The notes beneath the pieces are model-generated. The model was not told the DNA's origin, made no database searches, and saw nothing but the letters and a program-made list of their open reading frames with translations. A stretch of DNA of 64,000 nucleotides. Origin: an uncultured Pelagibacteraceae bacterium (GTDB lineage: Bacteria; Pseudomonadota; Alphaproteobacteria; Pelagibacterales; Pelagibacteraceae). Below are positions 61,948-64,000 of the stretch, one piece after another. The DNA is taken from the NCBI GenBank assembly GCA_902595635.1, contig CACJQT010000003.1:1-64000 (forward strand), given 5' to 3'. A program made the translations under genes and the position numbers. The number at the start of each line of letters is the position of its first letter. Position 1 is the first letter of the stretch.

Positions 61948-63981
61948 TTATCTTAAAGAAGCTGCAATATTTCCACCGTCTACAGTTAGCACTGCTCCAG
62001 TTGATTTTTTTGATATCGCAAGATGATAAAAAGCTTTGGCCACATCATCTGCTTTAACTTCGCTTAAAAGTAGATTGCCACTCATATATTGATCCGTGGT
62101 TACTTCTCTTGCTTTTGCTCTTTGTTTAATCATTTTATCATTTAATAAACCGCTTCTAATTCTATCAGCGTTTATACCGTTTGATCTAATACCCAGGTGT
62201 CCATAATCAACTGCATATTGTTTACACAAATTTAAAAGCGCAGACTTGGGCAAACCATATGGTCCAAAATTTTTACCAGGATTAACTGATTGCTTAGATA
62301 TATTAAATAACAAACATCCATTTATATTTTGTTTTTTCATAATTTTTACAGCCTCTGATGCACAATTTTGATGTGAGAAAAAATTATCTTCAAAACTTTT
62401 TCGAAGTATTTCATCATTAACTTCTGCAATTGATCCACCAATAGCAGTACCAGCATTAGATATTAAAATATCTACACCCCCGTATATCCCCAAAATTTTA
62501 TTAAATGCTTTTTTTACACTTTGTTTATTGGTTACATCACAATGAATACAAAGATCACTTATTTTTGTCTGTAAATCATTTATCTTACTTTTATTAATAT
62601 CAAGCAAAACAACTTCTGCTCCGTATTTTTTAAATAATTTATAGGTTGCTTTACCAATTTCACCAGTGCTACCAGTGATAACTACAACGTTGCCTTGCAA
62701 CTCTTTTTTTGCTTTATTTAATTTTGCTTGTTCCAAGGACCAATACTCGACATCAAATAAGTCTTTTTTTGATAAGAATTTATATCTAGACGTCTCTTCA
62801 ACACTTGAAATTACATTGGCATTAGTTTGAGTTAAATCTCCTGCAATTTTTGCAGCTTTTAAGGTATCTCCTACTGTAAATAAACCAAAATTCTGAATTA
62901 GAATTACTCTTGGAGATGTATCAAGCATTACTTTTTTTTCTTTAGTTTTTTTCTTATTAGCTTCAAAATAATTTTTATATTTTCGCCGGTATTCCTTGAA
63001 TTTTTTTTCAGCTAAATTTTTAAATTCATCTAAAGCACAGTTCGGTTTTGGTGATATTATTAATGGAAATGGTTTAACTCTTATAACATGATCAGGAGTA
63101 GCTGTTCCCTCATTTGAATACCTATTTATATCTTTACCATTAATAAAATAATCTAACTTACTATTTTTTTTAAAATTTAATATAAATTTATTATCATTTT
63201 TTTCTGATAAAAGACCTCTCAATATAGGAGCTATATCCGCAATTGAGAAATTAAATTTACTTTTCTTTATCTGTTTTATTTTTTTCTTTTTTAGTTTGGT
63301 TAAAGTTTTTTCAGCATCAGATATATACTTAATCATTAAACTATAAGCATCTTTTGCATTATCAGCAAATGTAAAAATACCGTGGTTTAATAAAATTAAA
63401 CAGTTTATATTTGGGTTTTTAGAATAAATTTCATTTATTTTTTGCGCTAATTTAAATCCTGGCATTACATAGGGTACTATTGCAGTTTTTTTACCAAATA
63501 TTTTTTTTGATAACATTTCTCCATTTGGTCTATTAGTAATTTTCATAATTGCATCTGAATGAGTGTGATCGACAAATTTAAATGGTAAAAATGCATGTAA
63601 AAAAGTTTCAACTGATGGATTGGGCGACTTTGTATCTATCAAATTTTTTTTTTGAAAAGCAACCATGTCATCATCAGAGAGCGTTTTCTTTTTTTTCATA
63701 GTAAGCAATGGATTTAATTTAACAGCTGGCAAACCTGCTGGTTCAATTTCAGCCATATCCCATCCACTGCCTTTTACGCAAAGAACATCATAATATTTAC
63801 CATCTATATCTTTGATTTTTGTCTTAACTGATGTATTGCCACCACCATGCAATACCAATTCTGGATTTCTTCCTAGAAGCCTGGTTGTATAAACTCTTAA
63901 AGCCATATCTTCAGAATGACCTAATTTCTTATACTTTTTAATATATTTTTTAGCTTCGCTTTCTGACCAATTGTTTTTCAA
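61948..63981 (-). CDS. Bifunctional class II aldolase / short-chain dehydrogenase fusion
   Basis: N-terminal 'LHGGGNTSVK', 'DHTHSDAI', 'LLNHGIFTF'; C-terminal 'VVVITGSTGEIGKATY', 'YGLPKSAL'. Confidence 0.92.
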   Translation of the reverse strand: MKNNWSESEAKKYIKKYKKLGHSEDMALRVYTTRLLGRNPELVLHGGGNTSVKTKIKDIDGKYYDVLCVKGSGWDMAEIEPAGLPAVKLNPLLTMKKKKTLSDDDMVAFQKKNLIDTKSPNPSVETFLHAFLPFKFVDHTHSDAIMKITNRPNGEMLSKKIFGKKTAIVPYVMPGFKLAQKINEIYSKNPNINCLILLNHGIFTFADNAKDAYSLMIKYISDAEKTLTKLKKKKIKQIKKSKFNFSIADIAPILRGLLSEKNDNKFILNFKKNSKLDYFINGKDINRYSNEGTATPDHVIRVKPFPLIISPKPNCALDEFKNLAEKKFKEYRRKYKNYFEANKKKTKEKKVMLDTSPRVILIQNFGLFTVGDTLKAAKIAGDLTQTNANVISSVEETSRYKFLSKKDLFDVEYWSLEQAKLNKAKKELQGNVVVITGSTGEIGKATYKLFKKYGAEVVLLDINKSKINDLQTKISDLCIHCDVTNKQSVKKAFNKILGIYGGVDILISNAGTAIGGSIAEVNDEILRKSFEDNFFSHQNCASEAVKIMKKQNINGCLLFNISKQSVNPGKNFGPYGLPKSALLNLCKQYAVDYGHLGIRSNGINADRIRSGLLNDKMIKQRAKAREVTTDQYMSGNLLLSEVKADDVAKAFYHLAISKKSTGAVLTVDGGNIAASLR

Positions 63982-64000
63982 TGTTTATCCTCGATAAATT

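Noticed and set aside
1-64000. Mobile element, prophage, CRISPR or defence island
   Set aside because: No transposase, integrase, cas, restriction-modification or toxin-antitoxin signature seen; gene content is metabolic throughout

Overview
The window is an AT-rich, densely packed chromosomal segment. Protein content and gene style point to a streamlined marine alphaproteobacterium, most like SAR11/Pelagibacterales (inference, no search run). I see no rRNA, CRISPR array, integrase, transposase or phage structural genes. Most of it is metabolism of methylated and one-carbon compounds: a probable trimethylamine monooxygenase, an Fe-alcohol dehydrogenase, formate-THF ligase, sarcosine oxidase soxBDAG, a DmdA/GcvT-like demethylase paired with a MetF-like protein, two large FAD+GcvT dehydrogenases around etfBA and ETF-QO, an ergothioneine egtBD pair, an SBP56-type methanethiol oxidase and an AcuI-like reductase. 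Other loci are a sugar-type ABC transporter with a GH63/MGH-like hydrolase, a Fur-box-preceded ferric iron ABC transporter, purEK, hisI, folE, apt, a tRNA with anticodon CAT, and mtnP/mtnA. Leads most worth a second look: (1) apt-mtnP-(secreted hydrolase)-mtnA facing a class II aldolase::SDR fusion, a candidate compact MTA/DHAP-shunt; (2) an uncharacterised THF-dependent demethylase + MetF pair; (3) a haloacetate-dehalogenase-like enzyme keeping the halide-pocket motifs, joined to a TauD-like dioxygenase; (4) an ABC permease with a DUF11-like periplasmic insert in the GH63 operon; (5) four small ORFs absent from the supplied track; (6) intrinsic-type hairpins placed between solute-binding protein and permease genes in both ABC operons.
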